DNA of 64,000 nt, taken from assembly GCA_016648135.1 (NCBI GenBank), contig JADDOH010001982.1, forward strand, positions 55,445 through 119,444, in the 5' to 3' direction. Below the pieces are notes generated by a model, which was given only the letters and a program-made list of their open reading frames with translations, did no database searches and was not told the DNA's origin. Origin of the DNA: Agrypnia vestita. Its lineage: Eukaryota > Arthropoda > Insecta > Trichoptera > Phryganeidae. The position numbers and the translations under genes are program-made. Positions within the stretch are counted from its first letter, which is position 1, and each line of letters starts with the position of its first letter. Below are positions 33,371 through 45,515 of the stretch, piece by piece.

Positions 33371-35211
33371 CGTCCCCTTAGAGGTAAAACTTACTAACTG
33401 ACATTAGAGTACTTTTGAGATAATGAGGTTTAAACATTCAAAACGTGATATTAAATAAAGTACAAGTAATTTGTTGTTTATTTTTTTGCAGTATTGTTAG
33501 TAATTTAAGAGTGCATAACATAAAATGAAAATATTCAGGATAAATTTATATTTCATATTAATAAAAAGGTTTTTTGCACTTAGTGAATTTTACCTGGACA
33601 GAAAAAAAAGATGTTTTTACTAAATACTTTTTCTTCTAGCGATTGATGTTTTAATATACTCTCATTTCATATTAAAAAGTTGTATTTTAGTTTTAAAAAA
33701 ACATATTAAATGCGAAAAAAACATATAATTAACATTTTTACAGTATTCTAATAATCTTCCCCGCTAACACTTTTCTCATAATCGGCTGGCTGTGGAGTCT
33801 TTTAATTTCATTTCATTCTGAAACAATAATGATAATAATAAATTATAATTAATAAATATAATAAACATTTACTATTATTATTAGAAATATTTTTTTAATC
33901 TATCTTTAATCTATTGTCGATCCAGATGTAGTGAAATAGCGCAGCGCCTAGTTAAATGGGCTATAATTTCTCCGAAAACGGAATATTATCGAATTTCGAA
34001 AATTCCATTATAAGTCATTTAAAATTATGTTTTGAAAAGCAATTAAGTAATTGCATTTATTTAGTTATTTGTTATTTATAGTCATATTATTAAATTAAAA
34101 TTTTTTCAAGAAAATGGATATTTGTAATTCCAATAGTAAATATAATTAAGGCAATGACGAAAGAAATGTTAATGCACATAACCAATGTTCTTGGAAATGT
34201 AACTCAATTATTTTCTAAGAATTGTGTTTTTCGACCAACTAGGCAATTAAGAATATTTGTATAATGAAATATAAGTGTACATGGGATTATCTGGATTATA
34301 TTATTTGCACTTGCTAAGAAGAATTTTTACAAGGGCCTTTCTTTGTTTCGATATTTGGCATTACCTTTATAAATAAACTATTTTTATTGATGTACACAAC
34401 GGGACTCACTTTGTCTTTCCATGTTCCGAAAAATGTATTATGATGGTTTATTTAACGAAACTTTTATAATAAACGCACATATAAATGAAAGAAAATAATT
34501 GTTTTTATATATTAAATAATAACGATCAAGCATAATAAAAAAAAAAACAATTTTTCACACCGCAAAGAACTCTATATAAAATAAATCCCACGAAGACTAA
34601 TAAATTTTAAAACCACTAACAAAAAAGAGTAGCTTGTTGGTCTTATGGTTAGGACACTCGCCTCGTGATCCAAAGGTCGCGGGTTCGAACCTCACTCCAG
34701 ACTAGCAAGTTAGTCCTATTTTCATAGCACAAGCGTTTAGCTTAGTTTGAAAATAGTAAGAATATTGATGTGACACGTACTCCGTGATCACATCTCTATT
34801 TAAAAAAAAAAAAAACTTATCTATAGAAGTTCATAAACTAATTATAACGTCATCTAACTCTTTTTATCTATAAACCATGAAAAGCCACACTATATAACAA
34901 TATTTAACTAGAATTACACCATAAGTTCCGTCGCTCGAGTTACAATTATTGCATTTAGTGAAACAACGAAGACAATTTTTCAAGTTTGCTGCCAGGTAAA
35001 AAAGTAACTAAGTGATTTTATGAGTTTTACCTTGACAGAATTATTGAAAATTTTCAAATGATGAGTTTTACCACTAAAAAACTTTGAATAGAGAAGGGAT
35101 ATTTACTTTTTGATTTTTTCCTAGAATAGAGGTTGAAAAAATATGAATGTTGGTATTCATAACTCATTTTTGCCCAAAAGTGCACTTGTGAGTTTTACCT
35201 CTAAAGGGACG
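33371..35211. mobile_element. Unclassified DNA transposon U, copy 1 (4-bp TSD)
   Basis: The termini are CGTCCCCTTAGAGGTAAAAC and the complement of GAGTTTTACCTCTAAAGGGA plus CG. Flanking tetranucleotides are GTAT and TTAT (3 of 4 match; copy 2 has perfect AAAT). Subterminal GAGTTTTACC words recur at about 33583, 35022, 35062 and 35187. It carries a SINE of family S at 34627-34815 and has no transposase. Copy 2 at 53752-55737 is nearly identical. The superfamily is not assigned; 4-bp duplication limits the options. Confidence 0.8.
34627..34815 (+). mobile_element. SINE family S, copy inside transposon U copy 1
   Basis: Head with GGTTAGGACACTCGCC and B box GGGTTCGAACCTC; body TTTCATAGCACAAGCGTTTA and TGTGACACGTACTCC; A-rich tail. 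The same SINE sits at the same place in copy 2, so it inserted before transposon U amplified. Confidence 0.85.
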
Positions 35212-35300
35212 TTATATTCATTCATTACACCTACATGTTTCGGAAAAACCTTTCCATCGTCAGGGTGTTTTATAAATGTGAAAATATCAAAGTCCGGGAG
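35212..35300 (-). mobile_element. Penelope-like terminal region with hammerhead, inner part
   Basis: Continues the end at 33290-33370. On the minus strand, the hammerhead-like motif is at 35227-35268 and ATTTATAAAACACC precedes it, as in the copies at 14.49 and 48.16 kb. Confidence 0.7.
35227..35268 (-). ncRNA. Best-preserved family A hammerhead-like motif
   Basis: Minus strand: stem I ACACC (35264-35268) with GGTGT (35227-35231); CTGACGA (35257-35263); one extra T; stem II GGAAA/TTTCC; GAAAC; stem III ACA/TGT with no loop; cleavage-site A (GTA). All universally conserved hammerhead core bases are present. The only anomaly is the extra T before stem II. A loopless stem III implies action as a dimer, as proposed for Penelope-type hammerheads. 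Confidence 0.7.
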
Positions 35301-35664
35301 GCTAGCGGCTTTCGAGCTGTGGTGCTACAAGCGCATGACGAGGATCTATTGGTCAGAACATATCCGAAACGACGAGTTGTTGAGCAGGGTGGGCGAAAAG
35401 AGGCGACTCCTGAACAGAATCGCTTGCACAGGCCTGCTTTTTACCACCGTCGAGGGAAATATTGAAGGCAATAATCGTAGAAGCCGCCTGAGATCGAGCT
35501 ACTTAGACCAGGTTATCGAAGATGTGTGCTTTAAAACCTACCAAGAAATTAAGAGATTGGCAGGGGACAGAGAGGAGAAATCGAGTGCTTGGTGCAGACC
35601 AATCCTAGAATTGCGACTCAAAAAAATTAAAGGCAATTTTCCATACAGCCCTTTGTTCAATTAA
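35301..35664 (+). pseudogene. LINE C-terminal fragment (RTE-like)
   Basis: The frame reads RLAAFELWCYKRMTRIYWSE, DELLSRVGEKRRLLNRI and later QEIKRLAGDREEKSSAW, ending at TAA (35662-35664). FELWCYRRMLRI.W is a hallmark of the RT C-terminus in RTE-type insect LINEs. The open frame continues upstream into Penelope sequence only by chance, so the methionine at 35143 is not a real start. The basic GRGRRR-like segment is degraded. Confidence 0.7.
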
Positions 35665-35848
35665 ACTTTCAAAAAAGATTTGGCAACATCCACTTTAGAC
35701 CCCGCTCTCTCTCACTCTCTCTCCCTCGTTGATTCCTGATTGTTCTGTAGGCTAGTTAGTGCATGCTTGTCCTAGACAAGATTAACATGCAATTACAAGA
35801 TTAACTCATGATAAATATTGGTGAAAAGTTATTGGTGTAGTGTTGGTC

Positions 35849-35880
35849 CTGACGAAGAGACTGGTACGTCTCGAAACCAA
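35849..35880 (+). ncRNA. Hammerhead-like core with perfect stem II
   Basis: CTGACGA (35849-35855), an extra A, GAGAC (35857-35861), loop TGGTAC, GTCTC (35868-35872), GAAAC (35873-35877). TTGGT just upstream can pair with ACCAA just downstream, which competes with a true three-stem fold and leaves no GTH site. It is related to the motifs at 10.43 and 49.95 kb by the later AGTGGTTTA flank. Confidence 0.5.
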
Positions 35881-36457
35881 TAAACATTAAATCTGGTAGT
35901 GGTTTATACAAATTTAACTAACACTCTTTGATGGTCGTAATAGACGCAGATTGGCTAAAATTGGAAAAACCTTAATTTAAAATGTTAGATAGTCAAATAC
36001 AAAGCATCTCAGGAAATATTTTCTTTCATTCGAGATTCTTTAAAACTTTGATAATAAATTGCTTTACGAAATATTAAATGTTGAACCGAAATTGTAACTA
36101 TTATTCCAAAGGTATTTATCTACTTCACGAAGAAAGTAAACAACACTACATCGTATGGACCCGAGACCTTAGCGGCGACAATTATAAATATTTTATAAAT
36201 TTACTTGCGAAAACTGGAGGGTAATTTGTAAGTTTTCAGGGACGGTACAGATACTTCACACGACGGTATAGTCTAGAAATCAACAAGCAAATACGTGAAC
36301 GGAAAGGAACAATCACAGGTCGTGGTTGGCGTCTCGGTTGAATGGGTTTGGTAAAAACAACAGATGTGGTAACCGGTAGCAGGGGACCGGGAAGAGAGGA
36401 AATCTATAGTATATAGGACGACAACGGTTGGGTACTTTACCTTAGTTTTTTGAAGAC

Positions 36458-36650
36458 GAAATATTGACCGGAGGTGCTAGTGAATTTCTTAGCGACCGAG
36501 GACTATCTTTGACGCAGTAGAAGTCAGTAACGAGGGACCAATTTTAAATACTTGAAGGAACAAACGAGAGGAATCCAAATTAATGACAGGATACACGAAG
36601 CTCACAAGATACCGAAAGATAAGAATTTTAATTTATTTATATTATCTATG
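36458..36650. repeat. About 190-bp direct repeat, unit 1
   Basis: ATATTGACCGGAGGTGCTAG and the following sequence match 37337-37530. The units are about 880 bp apart, with many substitutions. Confidence 0.7.
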
Positions 36651-37336
36651 TTTCGCCTCCTATAGTTTCGTAATGTTTTTCAGTGAACAGTTATTTAGGA
36701 ATCGTAACTTTATTTGTATTTATATGAGGTTGATCGCGAATCTTGAAATTGAACGGAAACTAGAATCTTTATTTCGCTATTAATTATTATCTGTAATATG
36801 CATCTAATGTGATCGATAAGTTTAGTATAAAAATGTCTTCAGTGACGGACACTCTACATATCTAAATGCAGCTATTAGCTTAGCGTAATTATTGTACAAG
36901 GCACTGATATTTATATTTCCCGTTTTTCTGTAACTGTAGTATGTACCTATTGTCGAGCATTGCTTATAATGCGACTTGATATGGGACGTGCGCCCTCGGG
37001 TGTTGGACCAAAATCATGTTCTTTTAAGATTTACTTAATAATTATGTAAAATTACAATATTCGACTACCGTAATTTGGAGTCGAGATTTATTATTCGCAT
37101 TAACTATTTCGGTGTATTTTGGGAAGGAACCGGCTAGAATATTCCATTAAATTTTATGGTTACATTTTTATAGTTTAGTATCGAAACATTTAGTGATATT
37201 TATTCAATAATGTATGGCTTTTTACAACTGGATGGTGATAAAAGTAATTATGATGATGAATGGCTTTGTCTTCCACTATGGACCACGATTTATAAAGGGT
37301 AACGAGTTCGCGATATGGAACATAGTATTTTTCAGG

Positions 37337-37530
37337 GAAATATTGACCGAAGGTGCTAGTGAATTTCCTAGCGACCAAGGACCATCACTGACCCAGAAGA
37401 AAAGCAGTAACGTGGAACCAATTTGAATTACTTGAAGGGACGAACGAGAGGATTTCAAAATCAAGGAAGGGATACCCGAGACCCACAAGACAACGAAAGT
37501 TAAGATTTTATTTATCTTATTATCTATTTG
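37337..37530. repeat. About 190-bp direct repeat, unit 2
   Basis: ATATTGACCGAAGGTGCTAG, then AACGAGAGG and TTATCTTATTATCTAT as in unit 1. Could be the terminal repeats of a short decayed retroelement; no primer-binding site identified. Confidence 0.65.
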
Positions 37531-39640
37531 ATTTGTTATTAATGGTATATTTATTAGAGACGATGATTCGATTTTGTATATTGCTTTTGCGGAGAATTCA
37601 ACGGGAACTTATGTAGCTTATTTGTACTAACCACGGGTGTTGTAATACTTTATAGATCGCATTTAAAAGATAACTGCCGCATTAATAATTTCGTTTTATT
37701 TAGAATCGCATAATCAATTGAAACCCATTCGACATATTATTCTTTTAGTTTTGAAATACATAAGTCATTTTATCCTTTTATTTTGGTTATAATTTGCGCT
37801 GTACAATCGGGTTTATACAGGAATTCCGTGAGACAGTATGGACAGAGTGGGGAGATCTGACTGAAGATTGGGAATATCTGGGTTGTGTAAACAAACGGGG
37901 TGAAATAGTAGTTAGCAACGCGGGAAGTGTGCTTGGAATCTGGCTTTAGCCCCTGTAGGGTGTCTTTAAAGGTAGAACCTCCCTTGTAGACCGGAGTAGT
38001 TACAATCCAACCAGTTACGAAGTCACCCTGTCCAGATGGGAGAGTCCAACGTCGTGATATTCGCCGTTTCTAGGAGGATGTCCATGTATGGATTTTGTGA
38101 AACTTTGGAAATTAATACTCTCTTATTTCGCCGGCCAAGCGGTAGACAGGATTACAAAGTATAATTCATAAATTCATGTCTAGGATAGGATGTTACTAAC
38201 ACCTTTTATTTGACCATTTTTGTCTTCACGAAATGCAGTACCGTGGCACGCCCTTCTCGTAACCCGAAGAAGATGTTCCATATTCTAATACATTCCGTCG
38301 ATGCCTAAAAGAAACGCCAACAATTGTCTTCAAATAGTACAAAAGAAGTACTGACCCTAAAACAAAGTCTAAAAGAAAGACTCAACATTCTATATATGTA
38401 ACAGAAAAGTGTGGCCTCGCCTCACCGTGGCCATGAGAGAGGCGATTTATGGTCTTCATCTCAGAGAAGAGATAGAGTCTCCGGATGCAGTCAGTTCCGG
38501 AGGAACAAGGGGGATCATTTAGTCACTTAGGAAGTTGATCACCGGTACTAGGCGGGCGCGGAGCCCCCCTCCCCCCGCCCACCCCCCCAGCAGAGATGCT
38601 GGGGATTTAAAATAAAATTTATCATTCAAAGAAACTATTGCTGTTAACTAAAGCTGTTATAGAATTCCTACGAACAGACTATCCTGAGATCTATTTTTTC
38701 ATAAAGAAGTTTTGCTTTGATTTTGCAATTTAGTACTTACAAATTATTAATATTTCTTTGATTCTATATGTGATCAGCTTTACGTACGGTGATTTAAAAG
38801 TTATCTGGTAAACTTTTCAATTTATAAATATGTCTTTCGTTGTTAATTTCTGTTTGATATTATATGTATTTCTTCCATTTAAATGACAGCGAACCTAAAG
38901 TATGAGGATTTCGTAAACATCGCTTACGTCCACGCTTCAGAATCTAGACATATTAATTGTGACGAATCCACAAGGGTACTAGGTTGATATGTATTAAAAT
39001 TCTCTCTTTTTCGTATGATAGATCAACACGGCTTGCAGAATCTCGGGTTTACCATCGAAGCAACTTGGGAGTTCTATCCTCTAGAAACGGTGCCAAATTA
39101 ACGACGATTATTATTATAATACGATTATTATTATAATTATTATGATAATACGAGTATTGAAAATTATGTGTAGATTACTTTCATCGAGAATTAGTTGCAT
39201 TTACTAGTTCCGGTAAGGGTTTGAGTATTGGTGCCAAATTCCATTATGAGTCGGATATAGTTCAGCCCCCTAGATCTCAGCAATCGGTATCTTAGTCGCG
39301 CCAGAGATGGCATCTCCAGAAGTATAATTATGTGTCGAACCAGTCGTACGAGATTTAGTATAGCTACAGTTATTTGGGATTTAACGTAGTAAATGCAAAG
39401 ACGTTAGACATTATCATCAATGTGGGAATCGAATCGGAATTGTTGAAATGTCCCAACTAATATCGTATTCATATTCAAAATCTCTATAGTCAATACTCAG
39501 GAGCAATATAGTTTAGTCTCAGTAATTAGGTTATAGAAACATATTTCGTACGAAGAAATCGCATAGAAGATTATTCTCTAGTAATATCTATTTTATATTA
39601 CACTCATTCAGCTTCAGTAATTAATTGAATTTTCGGTAGG
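37531..39640. other. Unclassified region, more balanced composition, C-run near 38565
   Basis: Long stretches lack AT-runs but have no open frame. A GC-rich patch (38540-38610) includes CCCAGCAGAGATGCTGGGG, a small hairpin. Possibly an old retroelement body. Confidence 0.35.
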
Positions 39641-39649
39641 GACCATTAT

Positions 39650-40180
39650 CTAACTGGGTCATTCAGGGCGGGCGCGTTGCTCTCCTTTCTACACCTACAG
39701 TCGGTACTTCACGCGCGCAGGAAATTATTATCCCTAATTTCGTATAAGAAAATGACTAGTTTAACTACGCACTAAATGAATTATGATAATACGAGAATTA
39801 ACTTCGCGAAATTTTTGCTACTTCATATCGTTTATTTAATAGGACCCACATTGGGTCATTACAATGTTAGCTGCGACCAAAAGATTTAACCATGGAACTA
39901 TAGAATACTAGATTTCGTTTTGCGATAAATATGTACGACTTTAAATATGTTTTTGCTACTAAACTCTTCATTACTTGATAGAACACCACCTAGGGTCATT
40001 TTACATTGGTTGGCCGCGATCAGGAGTCCGATTTATTATTAGAATAAAATAAAATGCATTATATTATTAGTTTATCATTATCTACGATAGATTACCATTT
40101 AACAAGACCCTCTCTATCTAACAGGGTCATTACAACTTTATTGAAGGTAACTGCATTCTGGCCTTTGTCTTTATTGCCCT
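39650..40180. repeat. Degenerate tandem-like repeats around GGGTCATT
   Basis: GGGTCATT followed by a TTA..GG..CTGCGA-like sequence occurs near 39656, 39857, 39994 and 40125, at 130-200 bp spacing. Confidence 0.45.
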
Positions 40181-40931
40181 GATTTTGCATTTCGGTACTA
40201 ACATATTATTTCAACGTTGTTGATATATAATATAGGTATAAAACATACATATATTTTAATCGTATAGGTATGGCCAATATGTCATACATGAACTAACTAA
40301 TTCAAACCACAAAGTAATTGCTTTCTACGGAAAAAAAATCTAAGATTTACCATTCATCCCTTTTATTTTTCTATTCCGTGTGTTTTCAATGTTAGTTATG
40401 ATTGATAAATTTATTAAATGAATAAATATAATAATCGAATACAGTAAGTACTTACGAAAATTCAAACGGAAAGATTTAAAGAACAGTTGAATCTCTATAG
40501 CATCTTAAGTATAGAATGAATCAACGTTTAATATAAAAATCGGGCTTTTTTCTACTATACTACTATTTATTTAACTAGAAAACGTAATATGTTTGCAAAA
40601 AGAATCTTGTCTTATCAATGAAAAAAAATACGAGTGCGTTGCAAAAATATAATCTGATGACCCAAAAACGATGTTACAATTTTTAGGAACCATTTATTTT
40701 GTTTGAAAAATCTCGGATTATTAATCTGGAACAAAGAACTTTTACATTGTGCCAGATTACAGAATTACCTATTGTTAGAGCATCTTTATCGTAAGAGTAA
40801 AGTTACATATTATCGCGAATATCACGGCAGATAGTGAAGTGAAGGCAGAGGGCCACACTATTCTGTTCCGATATACGCAGCTCTCGCTTCGTCCCCATTC
40901 GTACATCGTCTCATGCATGTTTCACCGATGT

Positions 40932-41010
40932 TGGTCCTATTTTAATAACACGCTTGGCTTATTCAAAACTTTATTTTTTTAATTTTTGTGATACGCAACT
41001 TTCGTTTTGT
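40932..41010 (+). mobile_element. SINE family S body fragment (diverged)
   Basis: TTGGTCCTATTTTAATAACA, CGCTTGGCTTATTCAAAA and GTGATACGC follow the family order (TTAGTCCTATTTTCATAGCA ... TGTGACACG). No tRNA-like head. Confidence 0.4.
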
Positions 41011-41661
41011 TCAGTTTTTGAGATTGAAATTCAAAAATTTAAATCGAAACGAGGATACGTAATTGGTATGTTTGCTGAACTTTAATGTTATTCAATAATC
41101 ATTCTGTCAATCCGTTGCGTGTGTTGCTACGGCAGCCGTCAATCGGGCGTAAACACTTTATGCTCGATTGACGGGTGTTGTCGCCGAGGCATTTTAAAAT
41201 TAAAGTTTCATACTAATCTAGTTAATTGAATGTCACAGAAATGTTAGTTTGACACTGATTGAAACTAATTATATACTAAGGTAAAGAATGGTACGGCTAC
41301 AAAATCAAATATTGTTTTTTTTAATAGAAAAAATTCTCACAACTTTTGACCTATTCTGCTTGCTTGTTTCCCACTCACCTAAATAGTGATCAAAAATTCG
41401 AGGATTCTTGAATCGGACTTTTGAATTTACGAACGACAAATGTTTGTTTTTTCCACAAAGCGAAGAGAAAATGTTCATCTACATATTAACTAATAAAATC
41501 CAAACGATGTAGATTATGGTGATAATAACAAAACTTGCATCAGTCTAGATTCTAGATACTAAACTTATAAGAACTGCACATAATCGAGGGACACGCGGCG
41601 GACAATTTTGTTTATTAGTTACGTTCAACGACTTTTTAAGAGTGAAAATATATCATTATTG

Positions 41662-41842
41662 TGATTGTTGGTCTAACAGCAAAGATGCTCGCCTAGTGAT
41701 CCAGTCATCGGAATTCGAGCCTCATTCCAGAACACCACGTAAGATAGTCGTATTTTCATAACAAAAGCGTTTATCTCAGTTTGAATATAATAAGAATATT
41801 GATGTGGAATGCATTCCGTGTTCGCGTTTCTTCTAAAAATAA
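41662..41842 (+). mobile_element. SINE family S, diverged copy
   Basis: GATTGTTGGTCTAAC, AGATGCTCGCCTAGTGATCC, GGAATTCGAGCCTC (B box) and GTCGTATTTTCATAAC follow the family consensus with many changes. Confidence 0.7.
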
Positions 41843-42557
41843 ATACATTTACGAATCCAATCTATCCATGCTTTTCACGACTTTAAAAACCACTCAGTGA
41901 CTCAATGACTAATGACGTAACAAACACCTTAAACAATTAAACACTTCACATGCAACGGGCTCGGTGTAACCCTCTACTAACAGTGCAGCCAAAATAGACG
42001 TGGTTGGCAGAAATTTATCGACACTCAAGGGTCATACTCCCGGTACCGCACTCGCAGACCATATATAATGCAGGAGCCACTAAGCCAACTTTCTCCAAGG
42101 ACCTTTTAAAAACTTTGTTGTGTTTCACAACTTTCCGAGGTTTTCCCTTTTTTTGTTTTTCGGGAAAAAAATCGAAATTTTCCCTCGAAATAGAAAACTT
42201 TTGATTATTATACGTTTACCCAAAAATATTGAAAATACAATGGCACGAGTATGTATCCTTAACGAGTGAAACCTATCGAGAGCGACGCGCGAATGCAACA
42301 CACATTCAAATGACGGGAGTGCGAGTGAATACGAATAGGAAGAAATGCGTATGTGTGAGTATTCATTATTCTTATTTAAATTTTTTTATATTTTTTTTCT
42401 GGATTATCTTAACTATAATTCAAACTCTTTAATAAGAAATGAAACTGAAAGTGTGTAGAGAGGAGATAGTCCGTATATCATGATTTTTCAAGGATTTGAC
42501 GTGTTTATCTATAAGTTAAAGTTGTTAAGTGTTAGATTTATTGTGTATAGTTCTTCT

Positions 42558-43154
42558 CAGAGACGTGCAAAAGAGTTTATTAAAAGTGTTTAAATTCAAA
42601 ATGCAAATACATGGTTACTTTTCTATTTTAAATTCAAAAACCATATAGATTCAAACAAAATTATTTAAAAAAAAGCAAAATACGTATTTTCAAAATACCT
42701 TAATTCAAATAAAAAACCTTTAGTTAGTTAAGTTTTTTCCAAGTCACTTATTTCGATGATTTTAACACTGCTATTTGATCGAACGGTTCATCTTTCATAT
42801 ATCGTTTATGTGGCCTCATTATCGTTATCATTCCACCAAATGATAGTTTTTCAGAAGCAGAACTAACCCCTAACAAATCGACTTCCGCTCTTACAATGTT
42901 TTTGACAGCTTAGGTTTGATTTCTAATGTTGGTAAAGTTGGTCTCAATATTGGCAACACTTAAGATGGGTGCGTTCATAAAAAAATTAAGATAAGCATCT
43001 TGCATTTTTCAAAAATAAAATATATTTATCAAAGTATTTTAAATAAAATAGAAAATGCATTTTGAAAAGAGGTATTCAAAATACAAAATAAAAATACCTA
43101 GGTATTTTTTACTTGCATTTCAAATATACGTATTTAAAATAATTCACATCTCAA
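42558..43154. mobile_element. hAT-type MITE, 597 bp, 8-bp TSD
   Basis: The left end is CAGAGACGTGCAA; the right end, read inward, is TTGAGATGTGAATT. Direct 8-bp repeats GTTCTTCT flank both sides (42550-42557 and 43155-43162). The CAGRGRYGTGCAA terminus is typical of hAT elements. The interior has AAATAC/GTATTT subterminal words. Confidence 0.7.
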
Positions 43155-44540
43155 GTTCTTCTGTTTTTTAGTTACTTAATAGATATACATCGTTTTTGAA
43201 GTGCATTTATACCAGCATGCTTTTACTTCCAGGGGACTTGCCATTTATTTTTATTTTCTTATTTTATTTATTATATTTGTAATATTTTAAAAAATGTTTT
43301 GAAGACAATCATTAAAATAATGTTTTTTGTAAATATATAATGCTTTGTTACTTTTTTATAATAATGCTTCATTAATTTTGCATTTTTTGTGTATTGCTTT
43401 GAGGTATATTAAATACATGCACTGAACATTTTTAATTGTTTTGGAGGCAACTTTATTATAATAACATTTTTTCCCTTATGCCAGGTCCTCAAATTGTTAA
43501 TGCTCTATAAAATATATAATAAAAATTAAAATTATGAAGTAGGTATCACCATAATAGACACAAAATACGTGTGCAGTCGGGGGACCGGCGTCAGGAACGA
43601 AGTTCCTTAGGCCTTTTCTTCAATTCTGAATGTATCTAGATTGTTTATATTTGTTTATTTTCGTTACGTAAGGAAACGTTTAGTTGAAGTTTTTTTTCGA
43701 TTGTTTTTCTCTTTCGATAATATTCTTGACGCCGTGCATATGATTTCGCTATTGTCTCTCTGTAGTGTATGTAAATAGTAAACATTCGAATCACATTGAA
43801 CGTATGTAAACAATAAAAAATACTTGTATCAAAATATACAATTTTATCAACTTACTTTTCTAGGTTTGTACTACATATACTTGTTGCAGTTTCCATTTCT
43901 CTGATCTTCATTGAAAAATTGAAATAATGAGACAATGTAACTCACGTACGATTTAAAATAAAAACAAATAAGTTTTATCAAAATTTCCACGCGTTCAGTA
44001 TTGAGGTTATACAACCTGTCGCGCAAGATGCTCGTCTACTCGAATCTCGATACTCGCAGGCAAGCACACAAACTCGTGTATAATAGAAAGATAGGGAGAG
44101 AAAGAGAGAGACAGAGAGAGAGAGAGAGAAAGTTGCGTGGAGGGGGCATAATGCTTTTTCCCTACGTGACGATTTCTACCAGTTAACTCCTACCGCAAGC
44201 CGGGTTAAGGAAAATCATTCAAAAAATAACACGGTACTCACACGTATATACGTATTTCTGTTCATCTCTACTCACACTCGAGTCTTTTGTCATCTATACG
44301 CGTTTACTTTATTTATTTATTATCATTGAGTTCAGTGAAAAACATTAACTTTGTAACTTCTATTTTTATATTCCGAGCATAATATTAGTACTAATATTGC
44401 TAGTATTTCACGGAGGAAAATATTGTATACATACCCAATGTGACAAAAATTACCAAATTTAAACCCTAGTATTAGATCCGCGTATTTTACACTACTTTTT
44501 TTACTTGTTACTCCTATATTTAATGTCAAAAATATTTTTT
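43155..44540. other. AT-rich intron DNA with one (GA)n tract
   Basis: A (GAGA)n microsatellite at 44095-44132; otherwise no supported feature. Confidence 0.5.
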
Positions 44541-44840
44541 TTGGAAAAAAGCGGAGTTGACGAAATTTCATGCGGAGATTGTAATAGCAAATACATCGGT
44601 CAAACTTCTAGAAATCTCAACATAAGACTAAAAGTGCATCGTCGTTGTCTAACTAGTAATAATTTTTCTGAATTCCCAAGCCACGTCATGAATAATAATC
44701 ATTATTTTCATTCATATACCTACCATTAAACTTGTCCATCCCCTCGCGCATGTAGATAACAAAATGAATAATTGTGAATGTTTAGAAATTAAAGGAAATT
44801 TGAATTCGGGTAGTAATTTGCTCAAAAATATAACTTTTCT
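44541..44840 (+). pseudogene. Penelope-like GIY-YIG endonuclease fragment
   Basis: The frame reads SGVDEISCGDCNSKYIGQTS followed by RNLNIRLKVHRR, the first half of the GIY-YIG fold: the G(V/I)Y site appears as GVD, while KYIGQT.R and the arginine-rich helix with catalytic-type residues are kept. FSEFPSHVMNNNH continues it, and after a frameshift near 44725 comes NCECLEIKGNLNSGSNLL. The cysteine pair (SCGDC) marks the Penelope version of the domain. No RT part is present. Confidence 0.75.
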
Positions 44841-44999
44841 TAGCTTCTTCTTCTCTCTTCTCTTCTCTCAACATTCTCTTAACAACCACTCCTTACACCA
44901 GCAATTACATTACAGCTCGTATCGTCAGTACCTAATTAATTAATTATTTGTATTTCCATCCAATCAATGAAAAAATTCTATCGTTCTTGAAAGTAGAAT

Positions 45000-45118
45000 T
45001 GCATTTGATAAAACGAGAGACTCTGTTAAACTTAAGTGTTAAAATATAAAAATATTATTCATCTCGCATAGTGTGTTTAATCATCACGAATAATCTCTAC
45101 AAGTAAACGCCAAACATC
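45000..45118 (-). mobile_element. MITE family M fragment
   Basis: The minus strand reads TTGGCGTTTACTTGTAGAGA, then TGATGATTAAACACAC, like the left end of the 1.2-kb copy. GAGAGACTCTG inside. Confidence 0.5.
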
Positions 45119-45515
45119 AATAATGCCTACCCTTATCATATGTAGTGTACCCTATGCATATCAAAAATGGCTGACAGTTAAAATGTCAAACCGTCAATCA
45201 TGAAATTAAAGTGACCAGGTTTAGCTACCCGCAGCCCGCATGATATATTTGGATGCAGCTACAGACATCACAATATTATTGTACAATTTAACATATTTTT
45301 CCTTTCTCACCGTAATATCAGCGAATGGTAGAAATTCTGCAGTGGTATTTCAGACCGCCGGCGCTGGTGGGGGCTTATTCCATGGTCACACGCTCCTCGC
45401 AGGAAGTTATGCAGATTTAACAACACCTTCAAACGTGTAGCGATATTGTACATATAACGTGTAGCCCACGGAAGCATTAAACAGTCCGCCCTATACCTCC
45501 CTGGGTACAGGTCGT

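Noticed and set aside
34640..34720. Functional tRNA gene
   Set aside because: The tRNA-like head is repeated with a common non-tRNA body in several copies, one inside a transposon; it is a SINE.
35143..35300. N-terminal part of the 173-codon frame
   Set aside because: It is transposon U end plus Penelope hammerhead sequence; only the part from about 35301 is LINE protein.
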